Shown one piece after another: positions 12,301 to 21,324 of a stretch of 24,502 bases of DNA; the first letter of the stretch is position 1; every line of letters begins with the position of its first letter. The notes beneath the pieces are model-generated. The model saw only the letters and a program-made list of their open reading frames with translations. It made no database searches and was not told the origin of the DNA. The position numbers were made by a program, and so were the translations under genes. This stretch comes from Pelargonium nanum (Eukaryota > Streptophyta > Magnoliopsida > Geraniales > Geraniaceae): positions 1-24,502 of the forward strand of contig JAYMTF010001290.1 of NCBI GenBank assembly GCA_036897485.1, given 5' to 3'.

Positions 12301-15300
12301 TGGAAGAACAGTCTCTCACAAGTATTAATATTCATTAATACTTCATTCCTAGGGCAAAGGTTAACTTTAGTACATGAAGGCTGAAGCTAAAATCCAACTT
12401 TGATATCCAAGAACTGGCTGCCTTAATCCTAATTGACATATTGATATGTACCACACAACCACCTTGTCACGAACAAATTAGTATCTATATGTGTTGGCTG
12501 ATATCTTCTCAAAGGATAAATTTCTTCCCAATATGTAAGCATCTCTCTTTTAGGTTTCCTTAATAAAAAGAATTACAGAGCCCACTCCCTAACCGTCTAA
12601 GTGATTCACTTTCACCATGTGCTAGATAGTAAGAAACACTTTATTTTTTATTTTTTGAAGGATAGTAAGAAAGACTTTATAAGAGCCATGTAGCCAAAGT
12701 ATCTGTGAAATACGAAACACTCACACTCACACACACACATAAAAACATTAGGTTTATGTAAGTGGAAAATATTGTCTGGAAAAAGTGTTCTCGAACTGGT
12801 CGCATTAAAAAAACTAAAAGATGGAAAACTACTTCCATTTTGTCAAACAAAACATATTTTCAATAAGAACGATAAAGAGAGTAATTTTGTCAAAAAAAGG
12901 AAGTAGTTATACTTGAGAGATATAAGACAGAAAGACACTCATTTTCACAAATGAAACATGTTATCAATAAGAACCACAGAATGGTTCAAGACTATCTTCA
13001 GAGTATTACAACTAAAACTGTAAATAGAAAGAAAAGCCATCTAGAACATGAATCTTGGAACTGTTCAAATTAAAAACCAAGACCCTAGAATTCACACTCA
13101 TGGTTCAAAATAAGAGGAAAGGTGAAAAAACAACTTTCCTTTTGTCAAACGAAAGGCATTTTCAAAAAGAACAGAAAATTGAAACTACCTTGACAGAATT
13201 ACCCATAAAAATGAAAGCAGAAGATAGTTTGTAAACAAATGCACAGCCTAAACTTCTCAGGCTATGAGGTTCCTAGAATTCTCCAAGTCACTCATTTACT
13301 TATTTTATCCCTTCACTAAGCTGGCAGGTACCCACCTATGAGGCTATGACCAACCTTTCTCCAAGTTATCAGAGACTTTTACTTGCCCAGAATAAGACAA
13401 TAGCAAGTCTAACTTAGTAAACTAAGTTGGAAAAGACCCACCTACCCATCTGCTAGTGAAAAGCTCAACCTTTTGTCTTCCAAAGAATTAGCTGGCAGCA
13501 AGCCTCTCTTGAGCTCTCATCCAAGAGCAATGCAACATTAATTTCAATTGATTACCAAACACTATGCACCGAAAGCTTGCAACATAAACTAATTTCTTCA
13601 AAAATAAGAATTCTTTTTCTATTTGACCCCTCTGACAACTTCCACCTCCAATCCAGCCAAAACCAAGTCAGCATCCTAGAACTCGTAAAAAATCTTCACC
13701 AATATGATACATGCAGCATTTTTAATTCATAAGTAACTATAACTAAGCCATAACATAACAACTTCAAAACTGTAATATCCTTAGCTAATCTGGCATACTG
13801 AGATATTAAACATGATTGTTAGGGTAGCAATCCTATAAATGACCAGTGTGATCTAATGAGTACTCAATGCCAGCAGAACATAATAAAGTACTGGCAGACT
13901 TCATGCATCTCAGTTTGATGCTCCAAACGAGCAATCCTTAACATATACATTAGGCTACTAGATGAGCAATGCCTACAACTCTTTGACTTTGGCATACAGT
14001 AGAACACAGTTCCTAAGGGTAATGTGTACCTCACCAGTTGATATATATACAGGTCTTTGACAACTTATGAGTATTGTGAGACAAGTTCAGCTTCCTCAAT
14101 GGTCTGCTTCTGCCAAATGCTCAAGTAAATGTTAATGGCCAATCAATAGCAAGGGGCGGCAATTACTTTTGGGAATTCCTGTATTTCTCACAGGTGACTA
14201 TGCTTCTTATTAGCTTCAGTTGATGAGAATCTTGTTCAAGGGGATCTGTACTTTCTATTGATATTGGTGGTTCTTTCATATATTTAATATGCATATGTAT
14301 GATGGTACTACTGTGAAGGGTGTTCATTAAAATGTGTAGGGTACAAGGTTCTATGAGCTACTGCTGTATGACTCTCACATAGAGATGGCATTTTGGATCC
14401 GAATCCGTGGGCATCCGAAATCCAATCCGACAAAAATCTGATCAATTTCTGACCGGATCGGACAATTCCGCTCATTTCACACTACAAATTTGATTTTTTT
14501 TCCAATCCGATCCGGGAAAAAAAGATCCGATCCAAACATATTATCAGATCGGATCTCGTGTTTCAATCCGAAATCCAAATAAATCCGAACCAAAGCCGAT
14601 TTCCACCTCTACTCTCACACTCATTACATCACTCTTTGGATACAAATGCCTGAACATTAAAGTTCAAGAGCCGGCTAAGTAAACCAGCCAAAAATGAGAC
14701 TTCTAGTGCATGAGCTATCAATTAACTCACTACTAGACTAAAATAGTAAGAGAACTGATTTACTACGGCTGTAGCCACAGTTTCACTAGCAAGGATTCTC
14801 TTTGCTCCTTTTTAGCTACATTCCTTAATGCTAAGAATAGTAGCAACGGCAAACCAACTAAACTTCAAATAATATAATCTATACTTGAACACTGTTTAAT
14901 TTGTAATTCAGAAATATTTCTTGAGTAGCTAAAAAACTTCAGCTGAGCATGTGTGTATCACAGGTTCAAGAAGAATTTCAACAGTCATTCTGGAATGAAA
15001 CTACCATAACATTTTCTTCAGCAGAAGCAAAAAATGATGTAAGAAAAGATACAGCATGTGAGAGGCAGTATGATTAAGATAGATATTTTCACTTGTAACA
15101 ACAAATTCAAAGTGGTTTTTGTCCAAGACAAAAAACAATGGAGGGAATGCAAAAATTAAGTTTGTAAATTTTTAGTCCAGTTGGTGAACATAAGAAAATA
15201 AATCCATGAAGAAGGCAGCTGAAAAGGACTAAATAGTACTTGAATAAAAAAAACTGCAGTTGAGGAAACTATTTAATAGTTTTAATGCATTTTGAACTTT

Positions 15301-18300
15301 CCTTCCTCACTATTGGTTGTCCTAGGTGGTTACAAGCTCTATATAAAAAATAAATAAATAAATAAAAAAGACGAAGTCTGTTTTGTATCTGATTATTTAT
15401 GTAATGATGGAGATGCAACAATAAATGCATGAGGCACAGTTCATATATGCTGTACTCCATACATATATATATATATATATTTTTTTTTTGAAATACTCCA
15501 TACAATTTTAATGAAGAGTTGTGTGAGTGAATAAAACCCTCTAGTAGTAACAACCAATGCAAATAATCATCATCATTTAGACACTTATCTCTTCGAACTT
15601 TGAACAATGTACCCGAGTTATTTAGATTTAAATAAAGAAAATAACATATTTTTAACAGAGGACTACATAGAATAGATTCTTAAGTGAACAAAAAAACAAG
15701 AAATAGAAAAAGAACATATCAATCACACTGTTCAACTAAATAAAAAAAGGGGGGCTGGTTTGGCCAGGCAGTGAAGCTCATTGCCTAGCCAAACCAACCC
15801 CCCATTTTATGAGTAAGTGAAAACTGCTAGATTTATGGCTTGATTCAAAAGTCTTATCATTTAAATTTCGACTGCCCCCATTTTATGAGTAAGTGAAAAC
15901 TGTTAGATTTACGGCTTGGTTCAAAAGTCTTGTCATTTTAATTTCAACTACTCCCTCCATCCCAAAATGAGTATCCTGTGTTCTGTTTTAGAAAAATTAA
16001 GGAGAAGTTAGTTTGTATTGGACAATTTACGTGTGTTATAACAAACACAAAGAATCTTTGCTAACTCATTATAGGGAGATTAGTGGTAATTTATGCAATA
16101 GCTAACTTCCTAAAACGGAAATAGGATACTCATTTTGGGACAAAAATTCAAGAGAAACAAGACTCATTTTGGGACGGAGAGAGTATTATGCAAACTCCAC
16201 AGAAGTTGAGAGAGATTTTAAATAGTCACTGCTCAGTTTTAAATAAAGAAAAAAAATACATAAGCTTTTCTTGCTACTTTCCTATTGTAAGGTGTAAGTA
16301 CCAAATCTTACCAATTTTCTTCAGACATAAATTCAAATTGATCTTTGTTTATTTGAACATTTCTTTACAATGGGAAAGTGAAAACAAAATTTCTCCTAAC
16401 CATGAACATGAATGGAATGAATTTTGACAGGTAAAATTCTAGTTTTGATCTCATTGTCTTCCAGGTAAGAAATTACCAAATGAAGGCATGATAAAAGAAA
16501 ATTGTTCCATGAAGTTATAAAATATCCATGCTTACAAAATGTGAATAAGGCTATAATATAAAAGATTGTAAAAATTGGAATGAAAGACAATAATATTATT
16601 GACAAAGCACATAAATAGACGCATTTAAAAATTTCACAAGTGCTTTATTTCAGTAGTCAACTATGTTTTATGTTAAAAGTATATGAATCAAATTTACAAG
16701 ACAAACATGACTCTTTGTAATTAATTTGAATACTTCTGAATTTTTTTGGAAATGTTGGGCAGTGCACTAAAAACATAGTTATTGAAAAGAAGTGTATGAA
16801 AAATCTCGGACACTTGAAAAGGATAAATTTAATTGCAAGAGTGAACATAATAAATGATGATTAAGTTGGATGGATGTTTTCACACTCATCCTAGTTTGAG
16901 ATATACTTAATAAGATTCAAGATTAAGAAAAACACAATATATAGATCCCATGAAATAGGCAGAAATGACTTTTAGAAAAAATATGATGTAGTATTAGCAT
17001 ATTCTTTCTCTAGAACATTCTCCTATCCATCCAGTTGTAGTCATATCAGTAAAATTGCACCATCAGATGGATATGAAGCTTCAAAGTTGAATGTCATCAC
17101 AAGTTTTGAAACAATTTTCCAAGAAAGTAAATCAATTATGCCTACAAAATGTTAGCAATATCTTTGTATATTTTGGACTTTTGATGTACTGGAAAGCACT
17201 GGCCTTCCTAGCGCTTCCAATTATTTCAGCTTTTCAAGTTGGCATACCATGCTCAGGCGATCTCTTGCCAAGTACTCCAACATAGAGTAAATGGACTTCA
17301 CATAACTCGCCTGCCAATTTAATAACAATGATGATCTCTAAAGTAGTTTAATAACAATAATGATCTCTTGCCTTTAGACTATGCAATTTCAGTTGTAGAA
17401 AATCAGAATACAATTGCATACTTTTTCTGAGACAGGCAAGCCTTGTATTATTATAAGATGGGAATGAATTATGAAAAGATCTAAATCATTATGCATAAAC
17501 ATATGCAAGCTTATAAATACAATACAATAAAAGCAAACATCTGCAAAGCTCTTATAACTCATAAGTACCTTGAATGATGAATGATAAAGCAAATTATACA
17601 TACATTTAGGAAATAAAATGGAGCACTCGAACAAAGCACTAACATTATTACCGCTATACTTGCAGAAAATCATATTATTCAACCATATAACCACACAAGA
17701 CAAACAAAACAAAACAAAACAAAAAGAACTACATGGAAATCAATATGACAAGAGAAAATTATAAATATATTTTTGGGAAACAACTACAAGTCATGTTTGA
17801 AATGAATAAGCTTCCAAGATATAGTTAGATGTAGTATTAAGAAATAACAAACAAAGTTGAGAAGGTACCGATTGACCTTTGAAAAGAACTTCTGTGCATG
17901 ACTTCGGATCTGCACAGCAGTCTTTGTTCCTATATGTTCTGCAGGCCGCCAAGCAAAAAGACAAGAAAAGAAGCAAGTCTCCAAATAAGAAACAAATTCA
18001 TTAAATCAGCATTTTGTGTCATCCTAATATTATTGGATACTAATTGATTCAGCTGAAGAAACCGTAACTATAATTCCTTAATCATGTGAATAAATTTCAA
18101 AATATTTCAAACCTAAACAAACTGATCTATGCACACAATTTAAATAAAAAAGAACTGAATAAATAAATTACAGAAAAGAGATTGATTGAAGAGTAACCTT
18201 CTATGCGCTGCCATGCTCGCCCATAGAGCTTCAAGGCTTCTAAAAACCTATTATGCTCCTCATCAGTCCAGCGCTCACGTTGCTTTGTAATTGTATAAGG

Positions 18301-18427
18301 CTTCCTTGTCTACCATAAATAAAGGTTCAAACTTAAGATAATTACTTGTGTATATGTTCTGAAGAGAAAAAAAGACTTGTGATGTTACCTTAATAAGTAG
18401 GTCTTCACCAGAAGAGTAAGTGTCCAT
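6400..18427 (-). CDS. LHY: LHY, single-MYB circadian clock transcription factor, 6 coding exons
   Basis: LHY/CCA1 proteins are morning-phased nuclear repressors of the plant clock that bind evening elements. Coding exons in transcript order: 18427-18389, 18309-18198, 17938-17877, 8683-8462, 8353-6935, 6846-6400; 2301 nt, about 766 aa, all introns GT-AG. The MYB repeat spans about residues 22-70 with Trp27, Trp46 and the signature SHAQKFF (63-69). It is followed by the basic proline segment [18 protein letters not shown]. Further LHY hallmarks are [64 protein letters not shown] and, near the C terminus, [11 protein letters not shown]. These favour LHY over CCA1 or the shorter RVE proteins. The start [13 protein letters not shown] matches the conserved LHY N terminus. 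The coding region looks intact. The 9,193-bp intron after codon 71 is the odd feature. Gene and frame are secure; the UTR exons are less so. Confidence 0.95.
9085..10255 (-). pseudogene. Decayed RTE-like LINE, reverse transcriptase 3' half
   Basis: Read on the minus strand through several frameshifts and stops, the stretch shows, in the expected order, the landmarks of a plant RTE/BovB-like LINE ORF. A segment like the family GFMPGRST motif sits near 10205, KVPREV near 10090, an IRLHQGS block near 9945, a WREALE/KGF-like block near 9800, LCDKE near 9605, KMGVAEMRM near 9460 and GEWR near 9170. The catalytic aspartates are not preserved in frame, so it cannot be functional. An 18-bp tandem duplication (9473-9490 and 9491-9508) repeats part of the KNHKM region. 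The 3' end lies near 9085-9125. It is in the same orientation as LHY and inside its large intron. Ends are approximate and the 5' half is absent. Confidence 0.8.
10256..11035. other. Intron stretch with no recognised element
   Basis: AT-rich sequence with a short (GA)n run at about 10325-10336. No coding similarity or inverted repeat is seen. Confidence 0.6.
11036..11306. mobile_element. MITE-like fold-back element of about 271 bp
   Basis: The left arm (11036-11067, starting CGTTTGAATTATTTTGAAGG) pairs imperfectly with the right arm (11275-11306, reverse complement starting CATTTGGATTCTTTCGAAGG), about three quarters identical over 32 bases. The interior repeats GGGAATG and CATTCCC motifs, typical of a common plant short inverted-repeat family. 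No clear target-site duplication is visible, so the class is unassigned and the exact ends uncertain. Confidence 0.55.
11307..12720. other. Intron stretch with no recognised element
   Basis: No gene family, tRNA or clear repeat is recognised. A 76-codon minus-strand ORF (11839-12069) is open but resembles nothing I know and shows no coding signature. Confidence 0.55.
12721..13190. repeat. (AC)n run followed by diverged repeats
   Basis: A (CA)n-rich run lies at about 12722-12740. After it, a motif combining TTTTGTCAAAC with TTTTCAATAAGAAC recurs in diverged form at about 12838-12870 and 13138-13172, with a weaker third version at about 12943-12975. This suggests an old local duplication of unknown origin. 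Confidence 0.45.
13191..14371. other. Intron stretch with no recognised element
   Basis: No ORF above 60 codons, RNA gene or repeat structure was recognised. The sequence is AT-rich and unremarkable. Confidence 0.55.
14380..14611. mobile_element. hAT-type MITE with perfect 8-bp target duplication
   Basis: The 232-bp element begins TAGAGATGG and ends CCACCTCTA, giving short terminal inverted repeats of the TAGAGNTGG kind found in plant hAT elements. Identical 8-bp copies of CTCTCACA flank it at 14372-14379 and 14612-14619, the duplication length expected for hAT transposition. The interior is rich in GATCCGA and ATCCGAAATCC motifs that pair with each other. It has no coding capacity and would need a transposase supplied in trans. 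Confidence 0.88.
14620..15748. other. Intron stretch with simple repeats only
   Basis: It contains an (AAAT)n run at about 15348-15368 and an (AT)n run followed by T9 at about 15462-15489. The open frame at 15269-15607 (minus) is built on these simple repeats and is not considered a gene. Confidence 0.6.
15749..15803. repeat. GC-rich hairpin with 22-bp arms
   Basis: The left arm 15749-15770 starts GGGGGGCTGGTTTGG and the right arm 15782-15803 is its reverse complement with two mismatches (both G-T type differences). The spacer is 11 bases. The arms stand out against the AT-rich intron. It could be a minimal relic of a GGGG-ended inverted-repeat transposon; a short hairpin RNA is possible but the stem is small for a plant miRNA precursor. 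Confidence 0.85.
15799..15950. repeat. Two tandem 76-bp copies
   Basis: Copy A (15799-15874) and copy B (15875-15950) both start CCCCCATTTTATGAGTAAGTG and differ at only a handful of positions. Copy A overlaps the last bases of the hairpin arm, and copy B ends exactly at the TA target dinucleotide of the next MITE. Confidence 0.88.
15951..16183. mobile_element. Stowaway-type (Tc1/mariner) MITE with duplicated right end
   Basis: The element starts CTCCCTCCATCCCAAAATGA and ends TCATTTTGGGACGGAGAGAG, bounded by TA on both sides (15949-15950 and 16184-16185). This is the classic Stowaway terminus and target. The first about 32 bases after CTCCCTCCA pair with an inner right copy (about 16108-16140, ending TACTCATTTTGGGA). 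An extra partial copy of the right terminus then follows before the real end, so the right end is present twice. It is non-coding and 233 bp long. Confidence 0.88.
16186..17700. other. Intron stretch without recognised gene
   Basis: AT-rich intron sequence. A 29-bp period tandem repeat (TTTAATAACAATGATGATCT at 17318 and a near copy at 17347) is the only structure noticed. Small open frames here carry no recognisable domain. Confidence 0.55.
17701..17725. repeat. (CAAAA)n microsatellite
   Basis: Four to five CAAAA units lie about 150 bases downstream (in LHY orientation) of the MYB exon donor. Confidence 0.8.
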
Positions 18428-18455
18428 CACAGGACCCTGGCAGCTGAACGCTGCT

Positions 18456-18503
18456 TCAAATCCTCCCTGACGAGCAATGGATAAGATGCAAGTCTTCGTT
18501 CAT
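18456..18503 (-). promoter_or_regulatory. 15-codon upstream ORF in the LHY leader
   Basis: ATG at 18503 opens a frame of 15 codons closed by TGA at 18456, 28 bases before the LHY start codon at 18427. It lies in the exon that carries the start codon if the acceptor TTCTCAG at 18562 is used; using the inner acceptor CGTCAG near 18475 would remove its start. It may dampen or time LHY translation; that is inference. Confidence 0.4.
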
Positions 18504-19026
18504 CTCTTAAGAAATCCAAAACTACTTCCAGTAAAGCCGTTGTGATTGTCCTCGAGAAGACCTGAGAATACAATTCTACTACTGCAGAAGACACATAAAA
18601 GCAACAACAATTGATAGAGATCCGTCTCTGTTTAGATCAACATGAATAAGGATTCAAATTCCACATATATATCAGTTTCAAATCAAATAAGTTCCTTTGA
18701 ATTTTTTTCAGAATCCACCAGCAATAGATAGACGCTTTCTCTGAATCCGAAACAATTAATGGAAAATTTCCTTATTCAGAATCCTCACCAAAACGAACGC
18801 GAAGACGCCAAAACCTTTAGAGACATAGAGAGAAAAACTCCAATCAGTAATCAACAGCAATATCTATATACCACCGTCCTCAACTCCTCCTCTTTTTGAT
18901 TGCTCAGAAAACAAATTAAATCATAGATAAGACAACAATACAGTTTCGTTTCCCAGTCTGTTCCAATTTTCTTAGCTTCCAAACAGGTAGGAAGAGGAGG
19001 AGAGCCCTAGAAATGCAAGTAAGTAC

Positions 19027-19290
19027 CTTGAAAGGAAGCGACGGTGGAGCTGAAGATCATATCTGTATGCATCAATTGAAATCGAAAGCCTCGCTCAGCC
19101 ACCAGGCGGTGACGAACACATGATTTCTAGCAGTGGTGGATCGAAATCTTAACCAGCTCTTAATCGAGAAAAATCCAGAAAAAAAGAAAGAAATGGAGCA
19201 AGGTAAAGAAGAAAAGCAGCAGGGAAGCAAGTAAGCGTTCCAGTAAAGGACTAGAATACCAGAAACTACAGTTGGTGATGTGAGGAGCAA
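19027..19290 (-). other. Putative first, non-coding exon of LHY
   Basis: A strong donor (CAAG|GTACTT at 19027/19026) ends a stretch lying about 30-260 bases below a TATA box on the minus strand. It has no long ORF in the sense direction, only a short ATG frame ending TGA near 19117. LHY genes in other plants have non-coding leader exons, which fits. The inner splice sites between here and 18562 could not be fixed. Confidence 0.45.
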
Positions 19291-19316
19291 TCTCAGCCAC
19301 TATAATTTCTTCAGGA

Positions 19317-19418
19317 TTTATAATTAAAATTGGGAATTTTATTTGAGGCTGTGAGGAAGAAGGAGGTCACGGAAGGTGACCAGATCTCGACAAGTGGCGA
19401 ACATATAGTGGCCGATTG
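19317..19418 (-). promoter_or_regulatory. LHY core promoter: TATA and CCAAT boxes
   Basis: On the minus strand TATAAA reads at 19322-19317, and CCAAT at 19418-19414 sits about 95 bases upstream of it. Both spacings are normal for a plant promoter starting near 19285-19290. Confidence 0.45.
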
Positions 19419-19544
19419 GCTCCTGTCGTCTAAAGCTCACCCCTGCGCTTTTTACAAAATAATAGAACTCAAATAAATAAATAATTAAATTAAATCTCGT
19501 CCACAAGATGGAGGGAGGGCTAAGTAGGTAAAAGCGCACGCCGG

Positions 19545-19820
19545 GTGGGCCCGGTGGTGACGTGGTGAAAGATGAAAACCGAGTGGACGTGTCTCTCCGG
19601 TGGCTTGGGTACGGACATTTGGCTTGTGTGTGGGTGGGAACAGAGGACGAGGTTGCCTACGTGGCAATCGGAGTTGGTTAATGCGTATTGGTCATTGTCG
19701 GAGAGGGTTGCTTGGTTCTGGTTCTGCGTTGCGGCGCGTAACGTTCACTGGGAGCCTAATGAGTGACACGTGTCCAACTTGTTATTGGATCTTGCCCAGA
19801 TCAATCTTCTAGTGTGGGCC
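19545..19820 (-). promoter_or_regulatory. LHY upstream cluster of ACGTG cores and TCP-like sites
   Basis: Within about 275 bp lie four ACGTG cores: ACGTGG at 19560, ACGTGT at 19587, ACGTGGC at 19659, and the palindromic G-box GACACGTGTC around 19767-19772. Two TCP-like motifs, GTGGGCCC (19545-19552) and GTGGGCC (19814-19820), flank them. G-box binding factors, pseudo-response regulators and the TCP protein CHE are known regulators of LHY/CCA1 promoters in Arabidopsis. Their use here is inferred from motif presence only. Confidence 0.45.
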
Positions 19821-20055
19821 TAGGGACAAAAAGGTTGGGCCTGATTTCGTGGCTGAGATTATCTCTCCTTTTGTTCTCCTTGAGATTATTGTGTATTTGT
19901 TAAGTTTCTTTTCTAAGATTCAGAAAGTGCTAAGTTTGATTTTTTTTTTTAAGCAAAAGTAATAATATGTTAATTCAAATCCAACAATAACAAAGACGAA
20001 ATAAAATTGGGCACTTGAAAATCAATCTATCGAGACAAGTATGACGAAAAAAAAT

Positions 20056-20460
20056 CTAAAATCTAACTAATTCTTGGGCTACTCGGTTTAGAGACCAACC
20101 CGAAAATAAAAAACCGACATTACTGAATTGAGTCATAATAGCTGAAACATCTTGAATAACCAAACCAAAGGCACTGGAATCCTCCCCATTAGCCTGAATT
20201 ATCAAGTTGAAGGCATTGAAATCTCCTCCAGCCTGAAGAGCACGAACAACTAACAATGATTGCACTTGAAGTTCAATGCGACCACGTGGATGACTTGTCC
20301 AACGGCCCCTCGCAACCATCGGGTCTGCCATCTGATTCGACAATAAACTCGAAAGCTGATCCAATGACTTTGGTCAAACCGCCAACTTCCAAATAACTTT
20401 CTTCGTCTCTGCAACCGCCACTTGTTGCCCTGCCAAACACCTCGTGAATCTACGCCGCAC
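20056..20460 (-). pseudogene. Broken RNase H-like fragment of plant retroelement type
   Basis: The open frame 20056-20364 contains SLLVVRALQAGGDF, SSAFGLVIQDVSAI and LNRVAQELVRF. These match the spacing and residues of the plant RNase H-like domain found at the end of LINE ORF2 and in small host proteins. Upstream, 20365-20460 continues the similarity (GQQVAVAETKKVIWKLAV) but is separated by a stop. The first catalytic region is not seen. Residues about 44-70 of the frame look like an internal tandem duplication (QAGGDFNAFNLII, then QANGEDSSAFGLVI). It is degenerate. Confidence 0.6.
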
Positions 20461-20464
20461 TACA

Positions 20465-21306
20465 AACCTTAACAACCCCTAACTTGCTATCAAAACAAGA
20501 CTCGCTATCTAAACGAGAAAGACCGCAATTTGATATATTCAAAATTAATAGACTGCCGCAGCTTTGAGAATCAAAAGCAGCAGTAGCCAATAAAAAATCC
20601 TAGCCAATTCTCAAAACGGCGGAGAGAGTTTGAAATTTTAATTGACAAAAAGAAAAAAAAATTGATTGAACAATGTTGTTTTTGTTACAATCCGACCGAT
20701 ATAAATAGATCATTTTTTAATATTTAATATTAAACCCTACATTATTACATATAATATCTCCGCTCTTAAGTTAATGCATGTAACTCGTTAATCTCTTCAA
20801 TCCGGGTCGAAGTACATGAGTAGTAGTGATTAAAGTATCAAGTTTTGGCAATGAAGTTCAAAATTGATGGATACAAGTGGGAGAGAAATTTAAATGAGGA
20901 GTGGAGGAGCATGTGTAGATGATATGGAGGTTGAGGAGCATGTGCCAGCTCTAATTAGGCCTTTCATTGGATATGTTTGATCACTGATCTTGACCTGTGT
21001 TCGTTGGCTCGTTTTGTTCAGGCTCATATGCTTGGTTCATAGCAATTGTACTTGAACAAGGCAGTTCAATAATAATACAGTTGAACAAAGGATTGTGTCT
21101 GTCAGCAAGGGGCTAAGGGCATCTCACAGTAGATTAATGAAATTAAGACTATATATGAAAGTAACATTACTCTTTGGCTGCGTTTGGATTAGAATTTTGA
21201 TTTTCAATTCTCATTCTTTTTATTCCCAATACCATTCTCACTCCCATGTAATGTTGTTTGGATCAAATAAAGTGTGAAAATTAGAATCATTTTCTTTCAA
21301 TTGTTA
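20465..21306. other. Intergenic stretch with a fold-back-like half element
   Basis: No gene is seen. A duplicated GGAGCATGTG motif occurs near 20907 and 20936. At about 21178-21300 the sequence GGCTGCGTTTGGATTAGAAT, followed by TTTGGAT and GTGAAAATTAGAATC motifs, resembles the ends of the short inverted-repeat family also seen at 11036. It runs up to the copia element. Confidence 0.4.
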
Positions 21307-21324
21307 TGTTAAGGATAATGATAC

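Larger units (their letters stand above)
8684..17876 (-). other. 9.2-kb LHY intron directly after the MYB exon
   Basis: Donor AAG|GTCAAT at 17877/17876 and acceptor TTACAG|TTGGAG at 8684/8683 join FFSK to LEKEAL in phase 0. The other LHY introns here are 79-259 bp, so this one is far larger and makes up about three quarters of the gene. It is filled with transposon remnants and simple repeats, listed separately. No intact ORF with a recognisable family lies inside it. If the donor is not used, translation runs on for 30 codons and stops at 17784-17786. Confidence 0.93.

Noticed and set aside
15269..15607. 112-codon minus-strand open frame
   Set aside because: It is built across (AAAT)n and (AT)n microsatellites, giving runs of Ile, Tyr and Leu; not a gene.
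15749..15803. Hairpin as a microRNA precursor
   Set aside because: The stem is only 22 bp with an 11-base loop, shorter than plant miRNA precursors, and lacks lower-stem structure; kept only as a repeat.
15799..15950. Repeated units that might suggest a CRISPR-like array
   Set aside because: Only two adjacent copies with no spacers, in a plant nuclear intron.
20047..20062. AAAAATCT-type CCA1/LHY binding site upstream of LHY
   Set aside because: It lies in the RNase H-like fragment about 750 bp from the promoter in an A-rich run; such a match is expected by chance.
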